From NCBI GenBank assembly GCA_020847755.1, contig JADLBK010000101.1, positions 1 to 38,011 of the forward strand: a DNA stretch of 38,011 nucleotides, in the 5' to 3' direction. The notes below the pieces were generated by a model. The model was not told where the DNA came from, searched no databases, and was given only the letters and a program-made list of their open reading frames with translations. This document shows, one piece after another, positions 6,855-15,956 of this stretch. The stretch's first letter is position 1, and each line of letters starts with the position of its first letter. Origin of the DNA: Flavobacteriales bacterium (lineage in GTDB: Bacteria; Bacteroidota; Bacteroidia; Flavobacteriales_F; PHOS-HE28). The position numbers and the translations under genes are program-made.

Positions 6855-8270
6855 ATGGACCGTCGCGCGCAGGTCATCCGCTACGTGCTCTCTGACATCC
6901 TGTCGGCCGCCACCGCCTGGACCCTGTTCTACCTCTACCGCAAAACGGTGCTGGAGCCGTTGACCTTCGGGTATCCGATACCGGTACAACTGGACCGCAA
7001 CTACCTGACCGGACTGGTGGTCATCCCCTTGTTCTGGCTGGGCCTGTACACCATGATCGGAGGCTATTCGGACATCTTCCGTCGCTATCGCACCAAGGAA
7101 CTGGGGCAGACCCTGCTGATCAGCGTGATCGGGGTGGTCGTGATCTTCTTCGCCTTGCTCCTGGACGACGAGGTACCGGACGGCACCTACCTCTGGCGCT
7201 CCTTCCTGGTGCTGTTCGGCCTTCATTTCGGGCTCACGTTCCTCCCCCGCTTCCTGCTGACCAGCCGCACGGTGCGCATGGTGCACGACCGGCGGATCGG
7301 GTTCAACACCGTGCTGGTGGGCGGCAATGAACGGGCGGTGGCCATCCATCAGGAGATCGAGGGCATGCGCAAGAGCCCGGGCAACCGCTTCGTGGGCTTC
7401 GTCAGTGTGAACGGTGGCGATCAGCACCTTGGCACCACAGGTCTTGTGCGGTTGGGGAAATGGACGGACCTCCGCCGCGTGATCGACCAGAACAAGGTGG
7501 AGGAGGTTATCATCGCCGTGGAGAGCAGCGAGCACGAGCACATCAGTCGCATCATCAACGAGCTGGAGGGCACCAACGTGCGGATCAAAGTGATCCCCGA
7601 TATGTACGACATCATGGCCGGGAGCGTGAAGATGACCAGCATTTTCGGTGCGCCGCTCATCGAGGTGAACCCACAGATCATGCCGGCCTGGCAGTTCGCC
7701 CTGAAGCGGCTGGTCGACCTTGTCTTCAGCGGGGTGGCGCTGATCCTGCTCTCTCCGGTGCTCTTGGTCATTGCCGCACTGGTGCGCGCCTCAGGCCCGG
7801 GCCCCATCTTCTTCCGGCAGGAGCGCATCGGACGGTTCGGCAAGCCGTTCCGCATCATCAAGTTCCGCAGCATGGTGGCCGAGGCCGAGCAGGCCGGTCC
7901 GCAGCTCAGCAGCTCCACCGACCCGCGCATCACCCCCATCGGGCGCTTCCTGCGCCGCACCCGGCTGGACGAGCTGCCCCAGTTCTGGAACGTGCTGAAG
8001 GGCGACATGAGCCTGGTGGGGCCGCGCCCCGAACGCCAGTACTTCATCGACCGCATCATGGAAGTGGCACCACACTACCGCCACCTGCACAAGGTGCGCC
8101 CGGGCATCACCAGCTGGGGGCAGGTGAAGTTCGGCTATGCCGAGAACGTGGAACAGATGGTGCGCCGCCTCAAGTACGACATCCTCTACATCGAGAACAT
8201 GAGCCTGGCCGTGGACCTCAAGATCCTCGCCTACACGGTCATCATCATGTTGAAGGGCGACGGCAAGTAG
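6855..8270 (+). CDS. Polyprenyl glycosylphosphotransferase (initiating sugar transferase, WcaJ/WbaP-like)
   Basis: The 471-residue protein transfers a sugar phosphate from a nucleotide sugar to undecaprenyl phosphate, the first membrane step of exopolysaccharide or O-antigen synthesis. The N-terminal half has several membrane segments (about residues 10-125), then a CoA-binding-like Rossmann region (VLVGGNERAVAIHQEI). The C-terminal bacterial sugar-transferase domain has a membrane helix after LKRLVDLVFSG, then the motifs GPIFFRQERIGRFGKPFRIIKFRSM, TRLDELPQFWNVLKGDMSLVGPRPE and VRPGITSWGQVKFGYA. All are intact. It is the third gene of the operon beginning at 4939. Confidence 0.92.
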   Translation: MDRRAQVIRYVLSDILSAATAWTLFYLYRKTVLEPLTFGYPIPVQLDRNYLTGLVVIPLFWLGLYTMIGGYSDIFRRYRTKELGQTLLISVIGVVVIFFALLLDDEVPDGTYLWRSFLVLFGLHFGLTFLPRFLLTSRTVRMVHDRRIGFNTVLVGGNERAVAIHQEIEGMRKSPGNRFVGFVSVNGGDQHLGTTGLVRLGKWTDLRRVIDQNKVEEVIIAVESSEHEHISRIINELEGTNVRIKVIPDMYDIMAGSVKMTSIFGAPLIEVNPQIMPAWQFALKRLVDLVFSGVALILLSPVLLVIAALVRASGPGPIFFRQERIGRFGKPFRIIKFRSMVAEAEQAGPQLSSSTDPRITPIGRFLRRTRLDELPQFWNVLKGDMSLVGPRPERQYFIDRIMEVAPHYRHLHKVRPGITSWGQVKFGYAENVEQMVRRLKYDILYIENMSLAVDLKILAYTVIIMLKGDGK

Positions 8271-8320
8271 GGCGTGGATCGTCCGGACCCGTCCGCGCAC
8301 CTTATTTTCACACCCTTTCC

Positions 8321-9211
8321 ATGAAGAAGATCTCCGTCATCGGTGCCGGCCAGATGGGCAATGGCATCGCCCACGTGTTCGCCCAGGGCGGGCACGAGGT
8401 CACCCTCATCGACATCGCCCAGGACCGGCTGGACAAGGCCGTGGCCACGATCGCGCGCAACCTGGACCGCCAGGTGGCCAAGGGCGCCCTCACCGAGGAG
8501 GTGAAGCAGGCGGCGTTGGCCCGCATCGTCACCAGCACCGACATGGCCGCGGGCGTGAAGGCCGCCGACCTGGTGGTGGAGGCCGCCACGGAGAACGTGG
8601 ACCTCAAGCTGAAGATCTTCCGCGACATCGATGCGTACGCCCCCAAGGGTTGCATCCTCGCCACCAACACCAGCAGCATCAGCATCACGCGCATCGCCGC
8701 CGCCACGCAGCGCCCGGCCGATGTGATCGGCATGCACTTCATGAACCCCGTGCCCGTGATGAAGCTGGTGGAGGTGATCCGCGGCTACACCACCACCGAC
8801 ACCGTCACCACGGCGATCATGGACCTGAGCACCGCGATCGGCAAGGTGCCCGTGGAGGTGAACGACTACGCCGGCTTCGTCAGCAACCGCATCCTGATGC
8901 CCATGATCAACGAGGCCATCGAGACGCTTTTCCAGGGCGTGGGCGGCGTGGCCGAGATCGACACCGTGATGAAACTTGGCATGGCGCACCCCATGGGCCC
9001 ATTGCAGCTGGCCGACTTCATCGGGCTCGACACCTGCCTGGCGATCCTGCGCGTGCTGCACGAGGGCTTCGGCAACCCCAAGTACGCCCCCTGCCCCCTG
9101 CTCGTGCAGATGGTGACCGCCGGCAAGCTCGGCGTGAAGAGCGGCGAGGGCTTCTACCAGTACACCCCCGGCAGCAAGGACCTCGTGGTGGCTCCTGCCT
9201 TCGCGAAGTGA
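8321..9211 (+). CDS. hbd: 3-hydroxybutyryl-CoA dehydrogenase
   Basis: This 296-residue NAD(H)-dependent enzyme oxidises or reduces the 3-hydroxyacyl-CoA / acetoacetyl-CoA pair in fatty acid or butyrate metabolism. The N-terminal dinucleotide-binding motif is VIGAGQMGNGIAHVFAQGG. The catalytic regions include ATNTSSISIT, the His in GMHFMNPVPVMKLVEVI, and NDYAGFVSNRILMPMINEA. The C-terminal dimerisation domain ends in KLGVKSGEGFYQY. Length and motifs are those of single-domain HBD. The gene is expressed ahead of a GNAT acetyltransferase whose GTG start overlaps its stop by four bases. Confidence 0.95.
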   Translation: MKKISVIGAGQMGNGIAHVFAQGGHEVTLIDIAQDRLDKAVATIARNLDRQVAKGALTEEVKQAALARIVTSTDMAAGVKAADLVVEAATENVDLKLKIFRDIDAYAPKGCILATNTSSISITRIAAATQRPADVIGMHFMNPVPVMKLVEVIRGYTTTDTVTTAIMDLSTAIGKVPVEVNDYAGFVSNRILMPMINEAIETLFQGVGGVAEIDTVMKLGMAHPMGPLQLADFIGLDTCLAILRVLHEGFGNPKYAPCPLLVQMVTAGKLGVKSGEGFYQYTPGSKDLVVAPAFAK

Positions 9212-9705
9212 ACCACCGCGAGGCCACCGCGGCCGACATCCCCGTGATCCAGGCCATCGCGCACGCGGCCTGGCCGGTGGCCTACACGGGCATCATCAGC
9301 CCGGCGCAGATCGCCTACATGCTCGACCGCATGTACGGCACCCCCGCGCTGCAGGAACAGTTCGGGCCGAAGAGGCATCGCTTCCTGATCGCGGAGCAGG
9401 ATGGTGCGCCCGTCGGCTTCGCCGGCTTTGAGCATCGGTACGCGCCCGGCCGGTCACGGTTGCACAAGCTGTACGTGCTGCCCGCAATGAAGGGCACCGG
9501 CGTGGGTCATGCCCTGTTGGAAGCAGTGCTTTCGGAGGCCCTGAAGGCCGGGGACACCGCCGTGGAGCTCAACGTGAACAAGCAGAACCCTGCGAAGGAC
9601 TTCTACACCCGGCATGGCTTCACCATTGAACGTGACGAGGTGCTGGACATCGGCGGCGGCTTCGTGATGGACGACCACGTGATGGTGCGCCGGTCCGGTC
9701 CGTGA
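9208..9705 (+). CDS. GNAT-family N-acetyltransferase
   Basis: The 165-residue protein has the GNAT fold: an N-terminal VNHREATAADIPVIQAIAHAAW segment, beta strands around FLIAEQDGAPVGFAGFEH, and motif A, HKLYVLPAMKGTGVGHALLEAVL, which binds the acetyl-CoA pyrophosphate. Near the C-terminus LNVNKQNPAKDFYTRHGFTI is the usual motif B region. The substrate is not known. The start is taken as the GTG at 9208, inside a GTGA overlap with the preceding stop, because the N-terminal residues then align with the family. It converges with the DUF4294 gene 24 bp downstream. Confidence 0.88.
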   Translation: MNHREATAADIPVIQAIAHAAWPVAYTGIISPAQIAYMLDRMYGTPALQEQFGPKRHRFLIAEQDGAPVGFAGFEHRYAPGRSRLHKLYVLPAMKGTGVGHALLEAVLSEALKAGDTAVELNVNKQNPAKDFYTRHGFTIERDEVLDIGGGFVMDDHVMVRRSGP

Positions 9706-9729
9706 TGAGCCCCGGTACGGGACGACCGG

Positions 9730-10425
9730 TCAGTGCACCAGGTCAGAGGCCGTCAGGCCGTACCGCTTGAACAGCCGGGCCTTTCGTTTCTCCAGCCGTG
9801 CGGTGGCCTTCGGGGTGCGTGCCTCACGCGCGGCCACGACCAGCTCACCGGCCTGGATGCGATGCACCACCTGTTCGATCAGGGCGTCCTCACCGAGCGG
9901 GTCATAATCGTCCTTCAGGTCGTTGCCGAAGAGCTTCGCCACCCCCTGCCAGATGAAGGCCTGAAAGCTCCCCCGCAACTGCCTCACCAGATCGTAGCCC
10001 GTGCTGCCGGTCTCTCTGTCGATGAGCTTGATGAGAATGCCCCCTTGCGTGATGGTGAGGTCGGTGATCTCCGCCTCGAACTCCGCCCGCAGCTCGGCCT
10101 CGGCCAGTTTCATGTACAGATCACGGTCCCGGTCGCTCTTCAGCGAAGATGCCTCGTAGCCATACTGCTCCAGCAGTTGGGCGCTGACGCGTGCGTAAGG
10201 ATAGACCTTCACCACGTTGCGCACCAACCGGTCGTAGCGCGCGGCCTGTCGTCGCGCTTTCGCGCTGGTGAACCCTTCAACACGTTTCTCGGGCAGCAGG
10301 ATGGTGGGCACGGTATCCCCGTCCTCCACCCGAAGGGTGATGAACGGGAACGGGGAGCCCTCCTGAGCGGCCAGGTCCGACCACCCGGTCAACAGGAAAA
10401 GGGCGAACGCGATGGATCGGGCCAT
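9730..10425 (-). CDS. DUF4294-domain protein, secreted
   Basis: This 231-residue protein has a signal peptide (MARSIAFALFLLTGWSDLAAQEG) followed by a DUF4294 domain: IPTILLPEKRVEG-like strand, then ARYDRLVRNVVKVYPYARVSAQLLEQYGYE and MKLAEAELRAEFEAEITDLTITQG, ending in a Lys/Arg-rich tail. DUF4294 proteins are typical of Bacteroidota and have no established function. The ATG at 10425 was chosen because the signal peptide follows it directly; the longer frame upstream has no coding signature. A CACCTTTG element at 10456-10463 (minus strand) may be the -7 promoter box. Confidence 0.8.
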   Translation of the reverse strand: MARSIAFALFLLTGWSDLAAQEGSPFPFITLRVEDGDTVPTILLPEKRVEGFTSAKARRQAARYDRLVRNVVKVYPYARVSAQLLEQYGYEASSLKSDRDRDLYMKLAEAELRAEFEAEITDLTITQGGILIKLIDRETGSTGYDLVRQLRGSFQAFIWQGVAKLFGNDLKDDYDPLGEDALIEQVVHRIQAGELVVAAREARTPKATARLEKRKARLFKRYGLTASDLVH

Positions 10426-10489
10426 GGGACCCCCGATGGGGACGACGGAACAACGCAAAGGTGGGGCCGTTCTTGCCCGTTGTACCCGC

Positions 10490-11986
10490 TTAGCGCCTGC
10501 GAAGTTTCCACAGGGACGGCCCTTGGGCGACGGCTGGTGCCGCCATGGCGGGCCCGGAGCGGCCTTCCAGGATCCCAGCGGCAATGGCCGCAGCGGCCTG
10601 TTCCTCCACCGGATCGGAGCCATCCAGCACCTCGGGCCGGAAATGGTCGCGCACGAAGTGCGTGTCATAGGCCCCCTTGCGAAAGGCCTCGTGCCCCATG
10701 GTGAAGCGGCAGAACGGCAGCGTGGTCTCCACCCCGCCGATGGCATAGTCGTCGATGGCGCGCTCCATGCGGGCGATGGCCTCCTCGCGCGTGGCCCCGT
10801 GGGTGATGAGCTTGGCGATCATGGGGTCGTAGTGGATGGGGATGGTCATCCCCTCCTCGAAGCCGTCGTCCACGCGCACCCCGGGTCCCTGGGGCGGGCG
10901 GTAGGTGGTGAGCGTGCCGATGTCGGGCAGGAAGTTGTTGGCCGGGTCCTCGGCGTACACCCGGATCTCGATCGCGTGGCCGTTGATGGCGAGGTCGCTC
11001 TGCGCGAAGGGCAGCTTCTCCCCTTCGGCCACGCGGATCTGCAGCTTCACCAGGTCGAGGCCGGTGATCATCTCGGTGACGGGATGCTCCACCTGGAGGC
11101 GGGTGTTCATCTCCATGAAGTAGAAGTTGCGCTGCTCGTCGAGCAGGAACTCCACGGTGCCGGCGCCCACGTAATCCACGCTCTTCGCCACGGCCACCGC
11201 GGCCTCGCCCATGCGCTTGCGCAGCTCGGGGGTGAGCACGGCGCTGGGGGCCTCCTCCACCACCTTCTGGTGGCGGCGCTGCACGCTGCATTCGCGCTCG
11301 AACAGGTAGCACACGTTGCCGTGGGTGTCGGCCATCACCTGCACCTCGATGTGGCGCGGGCCGGCCACGTACTTCTCGATGAACACACTGCCATCGCCGA
11401 AGGCGTTCTGCGCCTCGCTGATGGCGCGCTCCAGGCTCTCCTTGAGCTCGGGCTCGGCGTTCACCACGCGCATGCCCTTGCCGCCCCCACCGGCCGCCGC
11501 CTTGATCAGGATCGGGAAGGTGATGGTCCTGGCCACCTTCATGGCCTCCTCCAGCCCGCTCACGGCGCCCTCGGTACCGGGCACCAACGGCACGCCGAAG
11601 GCCTTCACGGCCTCCTTGGCGGCGAGCTTGTCGCCCATCACCTTCATGGCGTGGGGCGTGGGTCCCACGAAGATCACGCCCGCCTTCTCCAGCGCCTGGG
11701 CGAAGGCCCCGTTCTCGCTGAGGAAGCCGTAGCCGGGGTGCACGGCGTCGACCTGGAGGTCCATGCAGACCTGCACCAGCTTGTCGATCACCAGGTAGCT
11801 CTCCTTGCTGGGTGCCGGGCCGATGCACACGGCCTCGTCGGCGAAGCGCACGAAGGGCGCGTGGCGGTCGGCTTCGGAGTACACGGCCACGGTGGAAATA
11901 CCCATTTCACGGGCGCTGCGCATCACGCGGAGGGCGATCTCGCCCCGGTTGGCGACGAGCAGCTTCTTGATCTTCTTCTTGGCCAT
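10490..11986 (-). CDS. accC: Biotin carboxylase subunit of an acyl-CoA carboxylase
   Basis: This 498-residue ATP-grasp enzyme carboxylates biotin on a carrier protein, feeding acetyl- or propionyl-CoA carboxylase. The N-terminal domain starts KKLLVANRGEIALRVMRSARE. The ATP-grasp part has KAAAGGGGKGMRVV (glycine-rich loop), RDCSVQRRHQK-like sequence (here RECSVQRRHQKVVEEAP), and EMNTRLQVEHPVTEMITGLDLV, with the catalytic Glu, Asn and Arg present. The biotin-carboxylase C-terminal domain follows, with a 40-residue extra tail. The ATG at 11986 is preferred over the longer open frame because the family starts here. No carrier (accB) or carboxyltransferase gene lies alongside. A propionyl-CoA or methylcrotonyl-CoA carboxylase is a possible alternative. 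Confidence 0.92.
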   Translation of the reverse strand: MAKKKIKKLLVANRGEIALRVMRSAREMGISTVAVYSEADRHAPFVRFADEAVCIGPAPSKESYLVIDKLVQVCMDLQVDAVHPGYGFLSENGAFAQALEKAGVIFVGPTPHAMKVMGDKLAAKEAVKAFGVPLVPGTEGAVSGLEEAMKVARTITFPILIKAAAGGGGKGMRVVNAEPELKESLERAISEAQNAFGDGSVFIEKYVAGPRHIEVQVMADTHGNVCYLFERECSVQRRHQKVVEEAPSAVLTPELRKRMGEAAVAVAKSVDYVGAGTVEFLLDEQRNFYFMEMNTRLQVEHPVTEMITGLDLVKLQIRVAEGEKLPFAQSDLAINGHAIEIRVYAEDPANNFLPDIGTLTTYRPPQGPGVRVDDGFEEGMTIPIHYDPMIAKLITHGATREEAIARMERAIDDYAIGGVETTLPFCRFTMGHEAFRKGAYDTHFVRDHFRPEVLDGSDPVEEQAAAAIAAGILEGRSGPAMAAPAVAQGPSLWKLRRR

Positions 11987-12055
11987 GTTCGTTGCCCCTG
12001 GATCGGAGACGGCGAAGATGCGAAGGCTTGGCCTGATGTTTGGCACCTTCGGGCC

Positions 12056-12877
12056 GTGCGCAACCTGCTCCTTCCGATCCTGATCGTCGCGCTCGCCCAC
12101 GGCCTGCATGCCCAAGGCCGCGTGCGCACCATCGAGACCGACAGCGGGCGGGTCGTGCAGCACTACTTCACCACCGGCCAGCTGAGCACCGTGGAGTGGA
12201 CGGACAAGGACGGCCGCTTCGGCCGCAGCCGGGCCTTCAAGCGCGACGGCACCGTGATCGTGGACCACCACACCCGCCGGATCGCCGGGCACGCCTCGGT
12301 GCATTTCAGCTACCACCCCAACGGCGCGGTGAGCCGGTCCGAGTTCAGCGATGCACCCGATGCGGGGATCCAGTGGTACCGGAGCACGACCACCTTCGAC
12401 GACCAGGGGAACCGAACGGGCTTCAGCGAACAGGGGCACGATGATCGGCACGTGATCCCTCACCCGGGCACCACCTTCACGCAACCGGAGGAGCCCGTCA
12501 ACCCCACGCCGGTGCCCGTCCGCGAGCCCGAGGTGGCGCCCTGCCAGAAGCTGTTCGTGAACGAAGTGTTCGTGGTGAACGCCACGCGGCACGCGGCCAG
12601 GGTGCGGGTGCGCGTCACGAACCCTTCCCCGACGCTGGGCCCCGCCGAGCATACCCTGGCACCTGGCGACACGGTGCGCCTCGGCACCTACACCATCGGT
12701 GAGACCTTCGAAGGACCGGAGAACCACCTTGCCTTGGAGGCCATGCGGGTGGTGCGGAACCGCAAGCGTCCCGCGGCATCAGGCGAACTGCGCACGAACG
12801 AGGCCCAGGTGAGCCCGGAGCACCGTCGCTACTACATGGTGCTGTCCGGCTGGCGACCACCCCGTCGCGAACGGTAG
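12056..12877 (+). CDS. Secreted protein with MORN/YwqK-like repeats, function unknown
   Basis: This 273-residue protein starts at GTG 12056 with a signal peptide (RNLLLPILIVALAHGLHAQ). Residues about 25-140 contain degenerate repeats of the kind YFTTGQLSTVEW, SYHPNGAVSRSEF and TTTFDDQGNRTGFSEQG, like the MORN-variant repeats of YwqK-type proteins. A Pro-rich linker (PEEPVNPTPVPVREPEVAP) leads to a beta-rich C-terminal domain (KLFVNEVFVVNATRHAARVRVRVTN). No function is assigned. It is divergent from accC, with 69 bp between the starts. A CACCTTCG box ends only 4 nt before the GTG. Confidence 0.7.
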   Translation: MRNLLLPILIVALAHGLHAQGRVRTIETDSGRVVQHYFTTGQLSTVEWTDKDGRFGRSRAFKRDGTVIVDHHTRRIAGHASVHFSYHPNGAVSRSEFSDAPDAGIQWYRSTTTFDDQGNRTGFSEQGHDDRHVIPHPGTTFTQPEEPVNPTPVPVREPEVAPCQKLFVNEVFVVNATRHAARVRVRVTNPSPTLGPAEHTLAPGDTVRLGTYTIGETFEGPENHLALEAMRVVRNRKRPAASGELRTNEAQVSPEHRRYYMVLSGWRPPRRER

Positions 12878-12879
12878 GC

Positions 12880-13572
12880 TCACTCGCCGTCCATCCCCTC
12901 CCAGAACCGGGAGAGCTGGGTGATCAGCAGGTCGAGGTCCACCTCCTCGAAGGGATGGCGGGTGCGGGGCAGCACCATCACCCCGGCATCCTTCAGCTTG
13001 CGGGCGGTGAGCAGCGTATCCTCTGGAACGGCCGTGGTGTCGCGGTCGCCCACGATCAGCAGCACCGGGCATTCGATGGCGGCCAGCACCTCGTCGGTGA
13101 GCAGGGGCTGCGCGGCCAGGCCGGTCATGAGGTCGGCAGTGCGCTTCACGAGCTCCTTCCAGCGCTCGGGGCCGTGCGCCGCCGCCAGCCCCATGGCGAA
13201 CTCGGGCACCTTTTCCTCCATCACCGCGGGGTCGAGCTTCTTCAGCTCCTTCTGCAGGCCTTCGGGCGTCCACACCAGCTTGGTGCCGAGGGTGGTGACG
13301 GAGGCCACGCGGCCGGGGTTGCGGGCCGCCCAGAGGAGCGCCGCGTAGCCCCCCATGCTGTAGCCGAAGATGTGCACAGCGCTATCCACCTTCTCCAGGG
13401 CGGTGTCGATATCGTGCAGGAACCGATCGAAGGAGAGCCCGTCCTCGGGCAGCTCATCCTCTCCATGACCGGTGAAGGTGAGGCTGCGGCAATGGGCATG
13501 ATCCAGGCCATCGGCCAGGAAAGCGAGCTGGCGCTTGGTACCGAGCGCACCGTGCAGCAGGAGGATGTTCAT
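12880..13572 (-). CDS. Alpha/beta-fold hydrolase
   Basis: The 230-residue protein shows the alpha/beta hydrolase core: HG near the N-terminus (NILLLHGALGTKRQL, oxyanion hole), the nucleophile elbow GYSMGG (Ser at about residue 84), and an acid strand ECPVLLIVGDRDTTAVPEDT followed by a His in PRTRHPFEEVDL. The catalytic triad is therefore complete. It resembles the MenH/YfbB or generic esterase type, but the substrate cannot be told. The ATG at 13572 was chosen because it directly precedes the first beta strand. A CATCTTCG box lies 8 nt upstream. The gene ends tail-to-tail two bases after the MORN-like gene. Confidence 0.85.
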   Translation of the reverse strand: MNILLLHGALGTKRQLAFLADGLDHAHCRSLTFTGHGEDELPEDGLSFDRFLHDIDTALEKVDSAVHIFGYSMGGYAALLWAARNPGRVASVTTLGTKLVWTPEGLQKELKKLDPAVMEEKVPEFAMGLAAAHGPERWKELVKRTADLMTGLAAQPLLTDEVLAAIECPVLLIVGDRDTTAVPEDTLLTARKLKDAGVMVLPRTRHPFEEVDLDLLITQLSRFWEGMDGE

Positions 13573-13627
13573 GGGCGGCGCGAAGATGAGGCATCGGCCC
13601 GTGGTGTGAGCTGGATATCTTGAGCCC

Positions 13628-15868
13628 GTGAGCCAGATGCCACCGCTGATCCAGGACCTGGGCCTTATACTGTCCGTGGCGGCGGTGACCACCTTGGTGT
13701 TCAAGCGCATCCGCCAGCCCTTGGTGCTGGGCTACATCGTGGCGGGCTTTCTGGTCAGCCCCCATGTGAAGTTCATGCCCACGGTGACGGACGAGGTGAA
13801 CATCCGGACCTGGTCGGAGATCGGCGTCATTTTCCTGCTCTTCGGGCTGGGGCTGGAGTTCAGTTTCAAGAAGCTCGTGCAAGTGGGCGGTGCAGCCGCG
13901 GTCACTGCCATCACCACCGTGCTGTTCATGCTGGGTGCCGGCTATGCCACCGGGCAGCTGCTGGGCTGGAGCGGCATGGACAGCGTGTTCCTCGGCGGCA
14001 TCCTCTCGATCAGCTCCACCACGATCATCGTGCGGGCCTTCGACGAACTGGGGTTGAAGACACGGGGCTTCGCCAGGCTCGTGGTGGGGGCGCTGGTCAT
14101 CGAGGACCTGGTGGCGATCGTGCTTCTGGTGCTCCTCAGCACCGTGGCCGTGGGACGCCAGTTCGAGGGCACCGCATTGGTCCTTGAGATGAGCAAACTG
14201 GCGCTTTTCCTGGCCCTTTGGTCCGGTGGCGGCATCTTCCTCATTCCCACCTTCTTCGCCCGCACACGCCGCCTGATGAACGACGAGACCCTTCTGGTGG
14301 TGACCATCGCGCTCTGCCTGGCGATGGCGAGCCTGGCGGTGATGGCAGGCTTCGGGGCTGCGCTCGGTGCCTTCATCATGGGTTCGGTGTTGGCCGAGAC
14401 CCTGCTCGCCGAGCGCATCGAACACCTCACCCGGCCCGTGAAGGACCTGTTCGGGGCCATCTTCTTCGTCTCGGTGGGCATGCTGCTGGACCCGCAGGTG
14501 CTGCGCGAAGAATGGGGCCCGGTGTTGCTGATCAGCCTGGTGACGGTACTGGGGCAGCCTCTTAGCAGCGGTGCGGGCGCCCTGCTCGCCGGCCAGCCAT
14601 TGAAGCGCGCCGTGCAGGCGGGCATGAGCCTGTCGCAGATCGGCGAGTTCTCCTTCATCATCGCCACGCTCGGGCTCACCCTGGGCGTCACCAGCCCCAA
14701 GCTGTACCCCATCGCCGTGGCCGTCTCCGTGCTCACCACCTTCGTGACACCATACATGATCCGTGGCTCCGAGGGCATGGCGGTGTGGCTCACGAGGACT
14801 CTTCCCCCGCAGTGGGTGGCGGCACTGGATCGGTACAGCCAACAGACCGACCAGGTGCGGGTGACGAGCGACTGGCGCAAACTGCTGCAGGCCTATGGGC
14901 TCAACGTGGGCGTGCTCGCCGTGCTGGGCGTGTCGGTGATCCTGATCGGCGAGCGCCAGCTGCTGCCCTGGTCCACGGCCCGGATGGGCGCCCGGACCGG
15001 TGCGCTCGTGGCCGGCCTGCTCACCCTGGCGGTGCTGCTCCCCGTGGTGTGGGCCATGACCTTCCGGCGGATCCAGCGCGCGGCCTACCGGCACCTGTGG
15101 CTCAACCGGCGTGCGTTGCGGGGTCCTCTCGTCATGATCGAAGCGGGGCGCATCGTGGCGGCGGTGGTGCTGTTGTCCCTGCTGGTGAACCGGTTCTTCG
15201 GTGCCGGCCCGGGCCTTTTGGCGGCCGTGTTGCTGCTGGCCCTGGCGGTGGTGCTCTTCCGGCGCGGCATGCAGGCCTTCTACCAGCGCCTCGAAAGGCA
15301 CTTCCTGTTCAACTTCCAACAACGCGAACGGCGCCGCGAACGCCCCGAATTGGCGCCTTGGGACCTCCACCTGGCCGAAGTGCAGGTCCCCCTCACCGCG
15401 GCAGCGGTGGGCCGCACCCTCCACGAGCTCTCACTGCGTGAGCGGCATGGCGTGAACATCGCCCTGATCGAGCGTGGGGAACGGACCATCCAGGTGCCCG
15501 GGCGGGAGGAACGGTTGATGCCAGGCGACAACCTGGTGCTCATCGGCACCGACGAGCAGTTGGCCGCGGCCAGTGCCACGCTGAACGAGAGCCCGCCCGA
15601 GAGCGGCGCCCCCACGCCGGAGCGGTGCGAGATGAAGCTCATGAAGTACAGGGTGCTGCCGCGCTCACCACTGATCGGCCGCACCATCCGCAGCAGTGGC
15701 ATCCGCGAGGAAGGCAGTGCCTTGGTCACCGGCCTGGAACGCGACGCGCAGCGCATCCCCAATCCCGACGGGGCCATGGTGCTGCAGCAGGACGACCTGC
15801 TCTGGCTGGCGGGCGATGCGGACAGGCTGCGCGCCTTCATGCACAACGGCAAGGCCTTACGGGAATAA
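13628..15868 (+). CDS. CPA2-family cation:proton antiporter with TrkA-C domains (KefB-like)
   Basis: The 746-residue protein has an N-terminal Na+/H+-exchanger domain with about 12 membrane helices (residues 1-390), including QPLVLGYIVAGFLVSP, FLLFGLGLEFSF, SSTTIIVRAFDELGL and VVGALVIEDLVAIVLLVLL, where the conserved Glu-Asp pair probably carries protons. A second membrane region of four or so helices spans about 420-560. The C-terminus has two TrkA-C-type ligand-binding modules (VPLTAAAVGRTLHELSLRERHGVNIALIERG and RVLPRSPLIGRTIRSSGI, each ending in a LMPGDNLVLIG / VLQQDDLLWLAG motif). It likely exports K+ or Na+ under ligand control. It starts at GTG 13628, with a second possible start at ATG 13637. 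Confidence 0.92.
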   Translation: MSQMPPLIQDLGLILSVAAVTTLVFKRIRQPLVLGYIVAGFLVSPHVKFMPTVTDEVNIRTWSEIGVIFLLFGLGLEFSFKKLVQVGGAAAVTAITTVLFMLGAGYATGQLLGWSGMDSVFLGGILSISSTTIIVRAFDELGLKTRGFARLVVGALVIEDLVAIVLLVLLSTVAVGRQFEGTALVLEMSKLALFLALWSGGGIFLIPTFFARTRRLMNDETLLVVTIALCLAMASLAVMAGFGAALGAFIMGSVLAETLLAERIEHLTRPVKDLFGAIFFVSVGMLLDPQVLREEWGPVLLISLVTVLGQPLSSGAGALLAGQPLKRAVQAGMSLSQIGEFSFIIATLGLTLGVTSPKLYPIAVAVSVLTTFVTPYMIRGSEGMAVWLTRTLPPQWVAALDRYSQQTDQVRVTSDWRKLLQAYGLNVGVLAVLGVSVILIGERQLLPWSTARMGARTGALVAGLLTLAVLLPVVWAMTFRRIQRAAYRHLWLNRRALRGPLVMIEAGRIVAAVVLLSLLVNRFFGAGPGLLAAVLLLALAVVLFRRGMQAFYQRLERHFLFNFQQRERRRERPELAPWDLHLAEVQVPLTAAAVGRTLHELSLRERHGVNIALIERGERTIQVPGREERLMPGDNLVLIGTDEQLAAASATLNESPPESGAPTPERCEMKLMKYRVLPRSPLIGRTIRSSGIREEGSALVTGLERDAQRIPNPDGAMVLQQDDLLWLAGDADRLRAFMHNGKALRE

Positions 15869-15890
15869 GGACCAGCCGCCCACATGGATA

Positions 15891-15906
15891 TCCCGCTGGG
15901 GCGGGA
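15891..15906. terminator. Possible stem-loop between convergent genes
   Basis: TCCCGC and GCGGGA form a 6-bp GC stem around a TGGG loop in the 88-bp gap between the antiporter gene and sucC, which run toward each other. There is no clear U tract on either side, so termination activity is uncertain. Confidence 0.3.
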
Positions 15907-15956
15907 CAGGTCGTGCGCATGGGTCCATGCGATCGGCCGGATGCCGGAGAGCCGGC

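Noticed and set aside
8271-8320. Terminator between the sugar transferase and hbd
   Set aside because: A short GTCCGGAC palindrome is present, but the stem is weak and no U-rich tract follows.
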